Shown: positions 8,939-17,359, counted from the first letter of the stretch. The stretch: 64,000 bases of DNA from CAYFKJ01 sp964343605 (GCA_964343605.1 CAYFKJ010000005.1:186001-250000); one strand, 5' to 3'. Made by a program: numbers and translations. Notes: generated by a model from the letters alone, not told the origin.

Positions 8939-9118
8939 CTAATGCGTCGTCTCGGGATCGACTTTTTGGCTTTCGGGCCGGTGCGTGATCCTCGACAAAT
9001 CGCGCTCGAAACGAGCGATCAACTCGTCGATATCGCCGTGATGGCCGGGCGCCTGGTCGACGTCGTTGACGGCATTCGTTTCGGTAACGTTCTGAAGTTC
9101 CGGTTGGCGTTTGTTCAT
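8939..9118 (-). CDS. Small hypothetical protein, 59 aa
   Basis: A 59-codon ORF that begins MNKRQPELQNVTETNAVND and ends VDPETTH. The start at 9118 is preceded by CAGGGACC, a usable ribosome site. The protein is hydrophilic with an amphipathic middle (DIDELIARFERDLSRI) and no membrane segment or cysteine. It lies between the universal stress protein genes and the twin-TM/pduO pair on the same strand. No family is recognised. A longer overlapping reading frame on the same strand (8871-9152) is arginine- and proline-rich, which looks like a wrong-frame translation, so I prefer this frame. Confidence 0.5.
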   Translation of the reverse strand: MNKRQPELQNVTETNAVNDVDQAPGHHGDIDELIARFERDLSRITHRPESQKVDPETTH

Positions 9119-9247
9119 TGGTCCCTGTCCCGTGATTTAATTCTGCCATCATGACACCACGGACGCGTAACCGACTTGTGTCAGATCAAGCGCTTTTTTG
9201 TAACGGGAACGTAACTTTTCCGGGCCTGAAATGCCGGAATTCAGCGT

Positions 9248-9694
9248 TCACTTCACTGTCAGGCAGCTACAGGGCGCCAGTTCGGTGACTTTGCGGGAGA
9301 CGCTGCCCATCAACAGGCCTTTGAGTGTCGAGAGGCCGCGCGAGCCCATGACGATCATGTTGATACCCCTCTCAACCGCGTATTCAAGAATGGCCGTGGC
9401 GGGATCCCCATCAGCAAAGGCGGTTTCAACATCGCGTGCGCCGGCCTCGTCGGCATGCCGTTTGGCGTCGCGCATGATGCCCTCGGCCACGTATTTGTAG
9501 CGGATGTAGCTGGGCGGGCCGTCGATGTGTTCGGTTTCGGCGTAGTGTTTCAGCGCTTCCGGAACTTCGGTGTCGGGGATGGCGTGCAACAGGACCAATT
9601 TGGCGTCGAACTTGGCGGCAATATCCGCGGCCAGCAACAGTGCCTTTTCCGCGTTTTCCGAGCCGTCGACGGGAACGAGAATGCTCTTCAACAT
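9248..9694 (-). CDS. Universal stress protein, UspA family
   Basis: Single-domain 148-aa cytosolic Usp. The N-terminal strand MLKSILVPVDGSENA carries the Asp that contacts adenine, and the ATP-binding motif G-2x-G-9x-G-S is complete in GSRGLSTLKGLLMGS near residues 118-132, so this is the ATP-binding subtype. The start at 9694 has GGAGG 8-10 nt upstream; a start 15 nt further upstream has none. It lies immediately downstream of a paralogue with the same layout, indicating duplication. Expression is likely stress-linked, but no operator was seen. Confidence 0.9.
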   Translation of the reverse strand: MLKSILVPVDGSENAEKALLLAADIAAKFDAKLVLLHAIPDTEVPEALKHYAETEHIDGPPSYIRYKYVAEGIMRDAKRHADEAGARDVETAFADGDPATAILEYAVERGINMIVMGSRGLSTLKGLLMGSVSRKVTELAPCSCLTVK

Positions 9695-9785
9695 GACCAG
9701 CCTCCTCATCTCTTCGGTCTATTTCAAACCTAGGAGGAGCGCCGGCTGCCGGGAATGCGGCATGAGGTCGCGGGAATAGGCCGGA

Positions 9786-10232
9786 TCAGCGGACCGTGAC
9801 GCAGGTGCAGGGCGCCTGTTCCGCCACCTTGTGGGAGACGCTGCCGCGCAGCAGGCTTTGCAGGTCGGAAAGGCCGCGCGAGCCCATCACGATCATGTCG
9901 GCCTTCCGGTCGCTTGCTTCCTTCAGGATGGCTTCGGCGGGGTCGCCGTCGGCATAGACGGATTCGAATTTCGTAGCGCCGCGCAATCTCGCTTCTTCTT
10001 CGGCGGCGCGGATGATGCTCTCCGCCACATAGTTGTAACGCACGAAATCGAGCGGTCCGTCGACGTGCTCAAGGGCGGCGAGCTGTGCCACGTCCGCGGA
10101 TACTTCGCGGTCGGGGATGGCGTAGAGGAAGATGAGTTTGGCGTCGTGTTTGGTGCCGAGATCGGCGGCAATGTCGATGGCCTTGTCGGCGTGACCGGTG
10201 CCGTCGACCGGGACCAGGATGGTTTGCAACAT
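9786..10232 (-). CDS. Universal stress protein, UspA family (second copy)
   Basis: 148-aa Usp, same length as the neighbour at 9248-9694 and similar throughout. It opens MLQTILVPVDGTGHADKAID and carries GSRGLSDLQSLLRGS, the complete G-2x-G-9x-G-S ATP-binding motif. A GGAG lies about 10 nt before ATG 10232. The 91-bp gap to the next Usp and the shared direction suggest two independent or weakly coupled transcripts downstream of mcd. Confidence 0.9.
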   Translation of the reverse strand: MLQTILVPVDGTGHADKAIDIAADLGTKHDAKLIFLYAIPDREVSADVAQLAALEHVDGPLDFVRYNYVAESIIRAAEEEARLRGATKFESVYADGDPAEAILKEASDRKADMIVMGSRGLSDLQSLLRGSVSHKVAEQAPCTCVTVR

Positions 10233-10344
10233 GACTAATCTCCGGGGCCGTTCCACTCCATTTTGACGTAAGAACGGCGCCCGAAAAGATCAATGCACAG
10301 CCTTGTGATAGGCCGCGATTAAGAAGTGAAACCGGCTTCGGAGG

Positions 10345-12009
10345 CTAATTTGCGCCTTCCAGCAGACGACGGGCGATGACCTGTGCCTGAATTTCGCCGG
10401 CGCCCTCGAAGATGTTGAGGATGCGGGCGTCGCACAAGACGCGGCTGATCTCGAACTCCAGGGCGAAGCCGTTGCCGCCGTGGATCTGCAAGGCGTTGTC
10501 GGCGGTGCTCCAGGCGACGCGGGCGGCCAGCAGTTTGGCCATGCCGGCCTCCAGATCGCAGCGGTGATCGGCGTCCTTTTCGCGGGCCGAGAAGTAGGTG
10601 AGCTGGCGGGCGGCCATAATCTCGGCGGCGGCCCAGGCGAGCTTGCCATGGACGCGGGGGAATTCGTAAATCGGCTTGCCGAACTGCACCCGGTCGCGGG
10701 CGTAGCCGAGGCCGATTTCGAAGGCATTCTGCGCCACGCCCAGAGCGCGCGCGGCGGTCTGGATGCGGGCCGATTCAAACGTCGCCATGAGCTGCTTGAA
10801 GCCGTTGCCTTCTTCCTCCCCCAACAGGTTGCCGGCGGGAACTTCGAAGCCGTCGAAGGAAAGCTCGTATTCGCGCATGCCGCGGTAACCGAGAACCTCG
10901 ATCTCCGAACCCGTCATGCCGTCGGTCGGGAAGGGGTCGTCCTCCGTGCCACGCTTCTTCTCCGCAAGGAACATGGAAAGGCCGCGATAGCCCTTGTCCT
11001 GGTCGTTGGTCCGGGCCAGAAGCGTCATGACGTCTGAGCGCGCGGCGTGGGTGATCCAGGTCTTGGCGCCGGTGACGGTGTAGCTGTCACCATCCTTCGT
11101 GGCGCGGGTTCGGAGGCTGCCGAGGTCCGATCCGGTGTTGGGTTCGGTGAAGACCGCAGTGGGAAGGATTTCGCCCGAGGCGATCTTGGGTAGCCAGTGG
11201 TTCTTCTGTGCATCGGTGCCGCCCAGACGCACCAGTTCGGCGGCGATCTCAGAGCGCGTGCCGAGGGAGCCGACGCCGATGTAGCCGCGTGAAAGCTCCT
11301 CCGAGACGACGCACATGGCGGTCTTGCCCATCTCCAGGCCGCCGAATTCCTCCGGCACGGTCAGGCCGAAAACGCCCATCTCGGCCATGTGCTCGATGAC
11401 TTCCAAGGGAATGAGTTCGTTCTTGAGGTGCCACTCGTGGGCGTTGGGCGCGACCTCCTCGTCGGAGAAACGGCGGAACTGGTCGCGCACCATGGAGAGT
11501 GTCTCATCAAGACCCAAAGCGCCGAAGTGTCCCGAATCGGCGCCTTCCGAGATCAGTTCGGCAAGACGCGCCCGCGCCGCCGGGGTGTTGCCCCGGCTGG
11601 TCAGCGTGTGCACCTGCTTGCGGTAGTCCTTGTAAGCCTGGTGCGGCACGCCCATGGCCGAGGGACGCACGATTTCGGATTGCCACATGGGAATGCCGTA
11701 GCCGAGTTGGGCGAGGTATTCGCCGCTGACCATTTGAACAATCAGTTGTTCGAGCTCGCCGTATTCGCCCTCGGCTTCCAACGCGTCGGCCCAGTTGAGC
11801 AACTGGCGGATGGTCTCGACATAGGTCGCGGCCCAGGCGAGGCCGTGAGCAGCGTACTGGTCGCGCTCCAACGCTTTGCCGTCAACCCGGCCGTCGACGG
11901 TGACCTTGGCCGCCACGGATTGCTTTGCGGCCATCAGGAAGGCATCGGCAGCCGTCAGGCCGTCGCGGCAGCGCCCGTTCAGGTTTTCCAGAATAATACT
12001 GTCAGTCAT
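10345..12009 (-). CDS. mcd: (2S)-methylsuccinyl-CoA dehydrogenase
   Basis: FAD-dependent acyl-CoA dehydrogenase oxidising (2S)-methylsuccinyl-CoA to mesaconyl-CoA in the ethylmalonyl-CoA pathway. The acyl-CoA dehydrogenase body covers about residues 180-550, with TEPNTGSDLGSLRTRA, TGAKTWITHAARSD and, near the end, LQIHGGNGFALEFEISRVL and ILNIFEGAGEIQAQVIARRL. The first 150 or so residues are an extra N-terminal region that ordinary acyl-CoA dehydrogenases lack and that is characteristic of Mcd; the 554-aa length fits. It lies 99 bp after ccr on the same strand. Electrons probably go to the ETF encoded at 1789-3482. Confidence 0.9.
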   Translation of the reverse strand: MTDSIILENLNGRCRDGLTAADAFLMAAKQSVAAKVTVDGRVDGKALERDQYAAHGLAWAATYVETIRQLLNWADALEAEGEYGELEQLIVQMVSGEYLAQLGYGIPMWQSEIVRPSAMGVPHQAYKDYRKQVHTLTSRGNTPAARARLAELISEGADSGHFGALGLDETLSMVRDQFRRFSDEEVAPNAHEWHLKNELIPLEVIEHMAEMGVFGLTVPEEFGGLEMGKTAMCVVSEELSRGYIGVGSLGTRSEIAAELVRLGGTDAQKNHWLPKIASGEILPTAVFTEPNTGSDLGSLRTRATKDGDSYTVTGAKTWITHAARSDVMTLLARTNDQDKGYRGLSMFLAEKKRGTEDDPFPTDGMTGSEIEVLGYRGMREYELSFDGFEVPAGNLLGEEEGNGFKQLMATFESARIQTAARALGVAQNAFEIGLGYARDRVQFGKPIYEFPRVHGKLAWAAAEIMAARQLTYFSAREKDADHRCDLEAGMAKLLAARVAWSTADNALQIHGGNGFALEFEISRVLCDARILNIFEGAGEIQAQVIARRLLEGAN

Positions 12010-12035
12010 GTCTTGCCTTGGATTGGGGGGAATAC

Positions 12036-12068
12036 GGCGGCAATCGATATCCGGAACCGATTGCCGCC
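12036..12068. promoter_or_regulatory. Intercistronic hairpin between ccr and mcd
   Basis: Perfect 11-bp inverted repeat GGCGGCAATCG (12036-12046) / CGATTGCCGCC (12058-12068) with an 11-nt loop, in the 99-bp gap between ccr and mcd. No T run follows on the minus strand, so it is unlikely to be a full terminator. It could adjust the ratio of the two messages by blocking 3' decay. Confidence 0.55.
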
Positions 12069-12108
12069 TTCCAAGTCTTTGATACTAATTTGCGGACCGC
12101 TTGAAACG

Positions 12109-13434
12109 TCAGGCCGCGCCCTGGCTGTCTTCCCAGGCTTCGCGGCAGTCCTCGACGGTCCTGAGACCCGGCAGCTTGGCCGAGACCAGCACGGCCATGT
12201 TGCCGGGCTTGTGTTCGTTGTTCCACATCTTGGTATGGGCGCGCGGGATGTCTGCCCAGGAGAACACTTCCGACATGCAGGGATCGATGCGGCGTTCGAT
12301 TACCAGCTTGTTGGCCTGGGCCGCCTGCTTGAGGTTGGCGAAATGGCTGCCCTGGATGCGTTTCTGCCGCATCCAGACGAAGCGGGCGTCGAACGTGAGG
12401 TTGTAACCGGTGGTGCCGGCGCAGAAGACGACCATGCCGCCGCGCTTGACGACGAAGCAGGAGACCGGGAAGGTCTGCTCGCCGGGATGTTCGAAGACGA
12501 AGTCGACGTCCACGCCCTTGCCGGTGATATCCCAGATCGCCTTGCCGAAGGGCCGGCACTTCTTCATGTATTCCTTATAGCCCTCGGTGTCGGACACCGG
12601 CGGCAACTGGCCCCAACAGTCGTAGTCCTTGCGGTTGATGACGCCCTTGGCGCCCAGCGACATGACGAACTCGCGCTTGTCTTCTTCCGAGATAATTCCA
12701 ATGGCGTTGGCGCCTGCGGTGGCGATCAACTGGATGGCCATCGAGCCCAGGCCGCCCGAGGCGCCCCAGACCAGCACGTTGTGACCGGGCCGCAAGATGT
12801 GCGGGCGGTGGCCGAACAGCATGCGATAGGCGGTGGCCAGCGTCAGGGTGTAGCAGGCGCTCTCCTCCCAGGTCAGGTGGCGCGGCCGGTCCATGATCTG
12901 CTGGGCCTGGACGTTGGTGAACTGGGCGAAGCTGCCGTCGGGGGTCTCGTAGCCCCAGATGCGCTGGCTGGGCGAGAACATGGGATCGCCGCCGTTGCAC
13001 TCCTCGTCGTCGCCGTCATCCTGGTTGCAGTGGATGACGACTTCATCGCCGACTTTCCAGCGCGTTACCTTGGAGCCGACCTTCCAGATGATGCCCGAGG
13101 CGTCCGAGCCGGCGATGTGGAAATCCGCCTTATGCGCGTCGAACGGCGAGATCGGCACGCCGAGGCTGGCCCAGACGCCGTTGTAGTTGACGCCGGCTGC
13201 CATGACGAAGACCAGGACCTCGTGGGAATCGATCTCGGGCGTGTCAACGACCTCGACCTGCATGGCGTCTTCGGGCGGCCCGTGGCGTTCGCGGCGGATC
13301 GCCCAGGCATACATTTGTTTCGGCACGTGACCGAGCGGGGGAATTTCTCCGACCTCGTAGAGATCCTTGATCTCGCCCTCCAGGGGCTCTTGGCTTTCAT
13401 CCTGCGGTAGGGCGGCGGCGGTCGCCTGGGGCAT
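12109..13434 (-). CDS. ccr: Crotonyl-CoA carboxylase/reductase
   Basis: NADPH-dependent reductive carboxylation of crotonyl-CoA to ethylmalonyl-CoA, the signature step of the ethylmalonyl-CoA pathway. It is a medium-chain dehydrogenase/reductase protein: the GroES-like part holds YNGVWASLGVPISPFDAHK and FHIAGSDASG, and the nucleotide-binding motif WGASGGLGSMAIQL follows. The family-specific insert GDPMFSPSQRIWGYETPDGS and the C-terminal RIQGSHFANLKQAAQANKLV are both present. ATG 13434 (441 aa) is chosen because GGAGA lies 9 nt upstream; the longer frame from 13563 adds 43 untypical residues. It is divergent from ecm and upstream of mcd. Confidence 0.95.
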   Translation of the reverse strand: MPQATAAALPQDESQEPLEGEIKDLYEVGEIPPLGHVPKQMYAWAIRRERHGPPEDAMQVEVVDTPEIDSHEVLVFVMAAGVNYNGVWASLGVPISPFDAHKADFHIAGSDASGIIWKVGSKVTRWKVGDEVVIHCNQDDGDDEECNGGDPMFSPSQRIWGYETPDGSFAQFTNVQAQQIMDRPRHLTWEESACYTLTLATAYRMLFGHRPHILRPGHNVLVWGASGGLGSMAIQLIATAGANAIGIISEEDKREFVMSLGAKGVINRKDYDCWGQLPPVSDTEGYKEYMKKCRPFGKAIWDITGKGVDVDFVFEHPGEQTFPVSCFVVKRGGMVVFCAGTTGYNLTFDARFVWMRQKRIQGSHFANLKQAAQANKLVIERRIDPCMSEVFSWADIPRAHTKMWNNEHKPGNMAVLVSAKLPGLRTVEDCREAWEDSQGAA

Positions 13435-13460
13435 CTTGCGTCTCCGGTTGACTATTCTCA

Positions 13461-13484
13461 CCGGACGAAGACCATTTCGTCCGG
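13461..13484. promoter_or_regulatory. Hairpin in the ccr leader
   Basis: Perfect 9-bp inverted repeat CCGGACGAA (13461-13469) / TTCGTCCGG (13476-13484) with a 6-nt loop, 26-50 nt upstream of the ccr ATG. It could act as a leader-RNA stem or as an operator for a dimeric regulator. Confidence 0.5.
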
Positions 13485-13495
13485 CCGGGGGGAAA

Positions 13496-13572
13496 TGTTG
13501 CAGCGCAACAAAGACGCTATTATGTTGTTTCCCATCGCTGCTGCAAGCGGATTCATGCTGCATTGCCGCAAT
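13496..13572. promoter_or_regulatory. Palindromic operator candidates between ccr and ecm
   Basis: Two short palindromes in the 170-bp divergent promoter region: TGTTGC-AGC-GCAACA (13496-13510, 6-bp arms) and ATTGC-C-GCAAT (13562-13572, 5-bp arms), centres 64 bp apart. Both use a TTGC/GCAA half-site. They are placed to control ccr-mcd and ecm together. The cognate regulator is unknown; it is not encoded next door. Confidence 0.5.
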
Positions 13573-13604
13573 ATTGTTTCAAAGTGTGCCCAGGACCCCC
13601 CGAA

Positions 13605-15611
13605 ATGACTGATCGCAAAGAAGAATCCCCAAAGCCCGCAGCCAAAATTCCCTGGGTTGTGCGGACGTATTCGGGGCATTCCTCGGCCAAAGCGTCGAAC
13701 GAACTTTACCGCACCAACCTCTCACGCGGGCAGACGGGGCTCTCCGTCGCCTTCGATCTGCCGACCCAGACGGGCTACGACAGCGACCACGAACTGGCGC
13801 GCGGCGAGGTCGGCAAGGTGGGCGTTCCGGTGGCGCATCTCGGCGACATGCGCACACTGTTCGACGGTATCCCGCTCGACAAGATGAACACGTCGATGAC
13901 GATCAACGCCACGGCGCCTTGGCTGCTGGCGATGTACGTCGCCTTGGCCGACGAGCAGGGCGCGGCGCGCAGCGATCTTTCCGGCACCGTGCAGAACGAC
14001 ATCGTCAAGGAATACCTCAGCCGCGGCACTTACGTTTTCCCGCCGCAGCCCTCAATGCGGTTGATCGGCGACGTCATCACCTGGACCTATAACGAGGTGC
14101 CGCGCTGGAATCCGACCAACGTCTGCTCCTACCACCTGCAGGAGGCGGGCGCGACGCCGGGCCAGGAACTGGCCTATGCGCTGTCGACGGCCCAGGCGGT
14201 GCTGGATCTGGTGAAGGCCGGCGGCCAGGTACCGGACGCCGACTTCGCCCGCGTCGTCGGCCGCATCAGCTTCTTCGTCAACGCCGGCATCCGCTTCATC
14301 ACCGAGCTCTGCAAGATGCGGGCGTTCACCGAACTTTGGGACGAGATCTGCCGCGAACGCTACGGCGTCGAGGAGGAAAAATTCCGCCGCTTCCGCTACG
14401 GCGTGCAGGTGAACTCGCTGGGGCTGACGGAGCAGCAGCCGGAGAACAACGTCTACCGCATCCTTTTGGAGATGTTGGCCGTGGTGCTGTCGAAGAACGC
14501 CCGCGCCCGTGCCGTGCAGTTGCCCGCCTGGAACGAGGCTTTAGGCCTGCCGCGCCCCTGGGACCAGCAGTGGAGCCTCCGGCTTCAGCAGATCCTCGCA
14601 CTGGAAACCGATCTTCTCGAATACGGCGACATCTTTGCCGGCTCGCCCGAGATCGAAGCCAAGACCGAGGCCCTGAAGGCCGAGGCGCGTGAGGAAATGA
14701 AGGCCATTGACGCGCTTGGCGGCGCTATTGCGGCGGTCGAGATGGGCTATATGAAGGAACAGCTCGTGGCCTCCAATGCCCGGCGCATCGCCGCCATCGA
14801 AAGCGGCGAACAGACGGTGGTCGGCGTCAATGCCTACACCGAAAGCGCCGAATCGCCGCTTGTGGGTTCCGACGACGGGGGTTTCCTGAAAGTCGACGAA
14901 AATGCCGAGAATGATCAGATCGAGCGCCTTGTGGCCTGGCGTGAAAACCGCGACCAGGCGGCGGTCGAGGCCGCGCTCGAGGATCTGCGCAGCGCCCTGG
15001 CCGAAGAACGCAACGTCATGGAACCCTCCATCGACTGCGCCCGGGCCGGCGTGACGACGGGCGAATGGTCCGATTGCCTGCGCCAGACCTTCGGCGAATA
15101 CCGCGCGCCCACCGGCGTTTCGGCCACGGCGGCGGCCAATGCGCCGGACGCGGCCTCGGACGAGGTCCGGGCGGAGGTCTCCGCCCTTTCGGCCAAGCTC
15201 GGCCGCCGGCTCAAGGTGCTGGTCGGCAAACCCGGCCTCGACGGCCATTCCAACGGCGCCGAACAGATCGCCGTGAAGGCCCGCGATTCCGGCATGGACG
15301 TGGTCTATTCCGGCATTCGCCTGACGCCCGGCGAAATCGTCGAGAGCGCCAAGTCGGAAGACGTCCACCTGATCGGCCTTTCGATCCTATCGGGCTCCCA
15401 CATTGCCCTGGTGGGCGAGGTGCTGGAGAAGCTGAAAGCGGCCGGCCTCGATCACATTCCGGTGGTCGTCGGCGGCATCATTCCCGACGACGACGCCGAA
15501 GCCCTGCGCGCCCAAGGTGTCGCCCGCGTCTACACGCCCAAGGACTTCGAGCTCAACGCCATCATGAGCGATTTCGTCGCCCTGGCCGCCAAGGAGGACG
15601 CGGCGGCCTGA
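13605..15611 (+). CDS. ecm: Ethylmalonyl-CoA mutase
   Basis: Adenosylcobalamin-dependent mutase converting ethylmalonyl-CoA to methylsuccinyl-CoA. The substrate barrel begins WVVRTYSGHSSAKASNELYR and contains GLSVAFDLPTQTGYDSDHEL. The C-terminal B12 domain (about residues 530-660) carries KPGLDGHSNG, the DxHxxG motif with His548 as the lower cobalt ligand, then the LSILSGSH and VVVGGIIP strands. The 668-aa length, with a single-chain barrel plus B12 domain, fits Ecm/MeaA rather than the two-subunit methylmalonyl-CoA mutase. Divergence from ccr-mcd strongly supports Ecm. The start at 13605 excludes 14 upstream codons that lie in the promoter region. Confidence 0.92.
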   Translation: MTDRKEESPKPAAKIPWVVRTYSGHSSAKASNELYRTNLSRGQTGLSVAFDLPTQTGYDSDHELARGEVGKVGVPVAHLGDMRTLFDGIPLDKMNTSMTINATAPWLLAMYVALADEQGAARSDLSGTVQNDIVKEYLSRGTYVFPPQPSMRLIGDVITWTYNEVPRWNPTNVCSYHLQEAGATPGQELAYALSTAQAVLDLVKAGGQVPDADFARVVGRISFFVNAGIRFITELCKMRAFTELWDEICRERYGVEEEKFRRFRYGVQVNSLGLTEQQPENNVYRILLEMLAVVLSKNARARAVQLPAWNEALGLPRPWDQQWSLRLQQILALETDLLEYGDIFAGSPEIEAKTEALKAEAREEMKAIDALGGAIAAVEMGYMKEQLVASNARRIAAIESGEQTVVGVNAYTESAESPLVGSDDGGFLKVDENAENDQIERLVAWRENRDQAAVEAALEDLRSALAEERNVMEPSIDCARAGVTTGEWSDCLRQTFGEYRAPTGVSATAAANAPDAASDEVRAEVSALSAKLGRRLKVLVGKPGLDGHSNGAEQIAVKARDSGMDVVYSGIRLTPGEIVESAKSEDVHLIGLSILSGSHIALVGEVLEKLKAAGLDHIPVVVGGIIPDDDAEALRAQGVARVYTPKDFELNAIMSDFVALAAKEDAAA

Positions 15612-15744
15612 TATTGGGTCATTTACCCCAATCTGGTGTTGACGAGGGGGCGGGGCTGGCGTATACCCACAACCCCGCACGGAAGTTCGCTTTCGTGACC
15701 GGTACGTTATGCACTCATTGGACTAGAAACGTAAGGGAATCCAA

Positions 15745-15945
15745 GTGGTTCAAGTATTCGTTCGCGAGAACAACGTCGACCAGGCCCTGCGCGCGCTGAA
15801 GAAGAAAATGCAGCGTGAAGGCATCTTCCGGGAGATGAAGATGCGCCGTGCTTACGAAAAGCCCTCGGAAAAGCGTGTCCGCAAGCGCGCCGAGGCCGTT
15901 CGCCGCGCCCGCAAGCTGGCCCGCAAGCGCGCCAAGTTCCAATAA
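15745..15945 (+). CDS. rpsU: 30S ribosomal protein S21
   Basis: Small basic ribosomal protein, 66 aa: MVQVFVRENNVDQALRALKK, then FREMKMRRAYEKPSEKR and an arginine/lysine-rich tail that contacts 16S rRNA. The start is GTG (15745) with GTAAGGGA about 7 nt upstream. It is a single gene, 133 bp after ecm, followed by two hairpins and an intrinsic terminator, so it probably has its own promoter. S21 is required for initiation on many messages. Confidence 0.96.
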   Translation: MVQVFVRENNVDQALRALKKKMQREGIFREMKMRRAYEKPSEKRVRKRAEAVRRARKLARKRAKFQ

Positions 15946-15953
15946 CATCCGCC

Positions 15954-15997
15954 GCGCGAAGCAGCCTTCGCGCACGGTGCCGGCCCGAAGGGGCCGG
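15954..15997 (+). other. Paired hairpins in the rpsU 3' region
   Basis: GCGCGAAG (15954-15961) pairs with CTTCGCGC (15966-15973), and CCGGCCC (15980-15986) pairs with GGGCCGG (15991-15997). Both stems are perfect with 4-nt loops and lie just downstream of the rpsU stop, before the terminator. They may stabilise the 3' end of the message. Confidence 0.55.
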
Positions 15998-16011
15998 AAC
16001 ACATTGAGAGC

Positions 16012-16050
16012 ACGCCGCCAGGTAATACAACTTTGGCGGCGTATTTTATT
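16012..16050 (+). terminator. Intrinsic terminator after rpsU
   Basis: Perfect 9-bp stem ACGCCGCCA (16012-16020) / TGGCGGCGT (16034-16042) with a 13-nt loop, followed by ATTTTATT (16043-16050). It separates rpsU from the MFS transporter gene. Confidence 0.75.
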
Positions 16051-16141
16051 GGACAGGTCCGCAACCGTCCGGCAAGTTACTGCTTAAAACCACATCCCGT
16101 AATGGCGGCCACTTCGGTGGCAAAGATCGGGGGCCCCCGCC

Positions 16142-17359
16142 ATGAACGTTGAAGCGATCGGCTTAAGCCGCGGGCAGTTGGTCGCTCTGCTGACCTCCCT
16201 GGTCGCGGTGGGCGCCATCGCGACCAACATGTACACCCCGACGCTGCCGGCCATCACCGACGATTTCGGCACCGATTCAGCGACGGTCCAATTAACGCTG
16301 ACGTCTTATTTCGCCGGCATCGCCTTCACCCAACTCTTTTACGGCCCGCTTTCCGACCGTTTCGGCCGGCGGCCCGTCCTGTTCGGCGGCTTGGCCTTGT
16401 TCGCGGGCGCATCCATCCTCTGCGCGGTCGCCCAAACCGTGGAGGGATTGATTGCCGCGCGTTTCTTCCAGGCCGCCGGCGCCTGCGTCGGACCCGTGGT
16501 CAGCCGGGCGGTGGTGCGCGACCTGTTCAACCGCGAGCAGACCGCCAGCATGATGGCCAGCATCACCTTCGCCATCGCCATCGCGCCGGCCACGGCGCCG
16601 TTGATCGGCGCCTACGTCTATGCCTGGGCGGGCTGGCGCATGAACTTCGCCATTGTGGCGGCGTTCGGCCTGCTGATCATGCTGATTGCCTGGTGGCGTC
16701 TGCCGGAAACGCTGCCCGAGGATCAGCCGGCGCTCGGCGGGTTCACCGGAATTGCCGCCATTTACAGCCGCCTCATGGCCTCGCCGGCCTACCTCGGCTA
16801 TGCGCTGTCCTCCATGTTCGTGCTGGCCACCTTGTTCGCCTTCGTGTCCGAAGCCCCCTACATCGTGATCAACATGATCGGTCTCTCGGAACAGGCCTAC
16901 GGCTGGTACGGCCTGATCACGGTCGGCGGCTTTGCGCTCGGTTCCTTCTCGGCGGGGCGCATCACCCCGCGCATCGGCATCGACCGGACAATCGTTCTGG
17001 GCGTCGCCATCGTTTTGACGGGCGGTTTGCTGCTCGCGGGTCTGGCCCAGTGGGCGCCCTTGTCCATCGCGTCGATCATCGGTCCCATGGTCATCGTCGT
17101 TCTCGGCATGGGCTTGGTGTTTCCCAACGCCACCGCGGGCGCGTTGAGCGTCCACCCGGAATTCGCCGGTTCCGCTTCCGCGCTCCTGGGCTTTCTACAG
17201 ATGGTGGGCGCCGGGGTGGCGGTCGTCATTGTCGGCCTGATTTCCGATGGCACGCACGTCCCCATGACCCTGGCGGTGGCGGCTTTCTCGTTCAGCTCGG
17301 CGGTGTCGTTCGGGCTGGCCAAGCTGGCTCAACGCGCCGCCAAATCCACGCCAAGCTGA
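16142..17359 (+). CDS. MFS drug transporter, Bcr/CflA family
   Basis: Inner-membrane proton-driven exporter of 405 aa with about 12 hydrophobic segments. The family features are MYTPTLPAITDDFG in the first external loop, and motif A, GPLSDRFGRRPVLFGG, between segments 2 and 3 (about residues 64-79). This pattern belongs to the Bcr/CflA subgroup of drug:H+ antiporters (bicyclomycin, sulfonamide, chloramphenicol in known members); the substrate here is unknown. Its 3' end overlaps the convergent gluQ gene by 31 bp. The start context has no strong ribosome site. Confidence 0.88.
   Translation: MNVEAIGLSRGQLVALLTSLVAVGAIATNMYTPTLPAITDDFGTDSATVQLTLTSYFAGIAFTQLFYGPLSDRFGRRPVLFGGLALFAGASILCAVAQTVEGLIAARFFQAAGACVGPVVSRAVVRDLFNREQTASMMASITFAIAIAPATAPLIGAYVYAWAGWRMNFAIVAAFGLLIMLIAWWRLPETLPEDQPALGGFTGIAAIYSRLMASPAYLGYALSSMFVLATLFAFVSEAPYIVINMIGLSEQAYGWYGLITVGGFALGSFSAGRITPRIGIDRTIVLGVAIVLTGGLLLAGLAQWAPLSIASIIGPMVIVVLGMGLVFPNATAGALSVHPEFAGSASALLGFLQMVGAGVAVVIVGLISDGTHVPMTLAVAAFSFSSAVSFGLAKLAQRAAKSTPS

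Noticed and set aside
8871..9152. 93-codon minus-strand frame overlapping the 59-aa ORF
   Set aside because: Very Arg/Pro-rich and lacks a ribosome site; the other frame on the same strand has a better start and composition.
8613..9247. Cobalamin riboswitch upstream of pduO
   Set aside because: No B12-box-like sequence or fold could be recognised in the gaps upstream of the pair.
11389..13410. 673-codon plus-strand frame opposite mcd and ccr
   Set aside because: Antisense shadow of two well-recognised pathway genes, no ribosome site and no family features.
13605..15611. Assignment as methylmalonyl-CoA mutase large subunit
   Set aside because: Single-chain length, sequence opening and divergence from ccr-mcd favour ethylmalonyl-CoA mutase.
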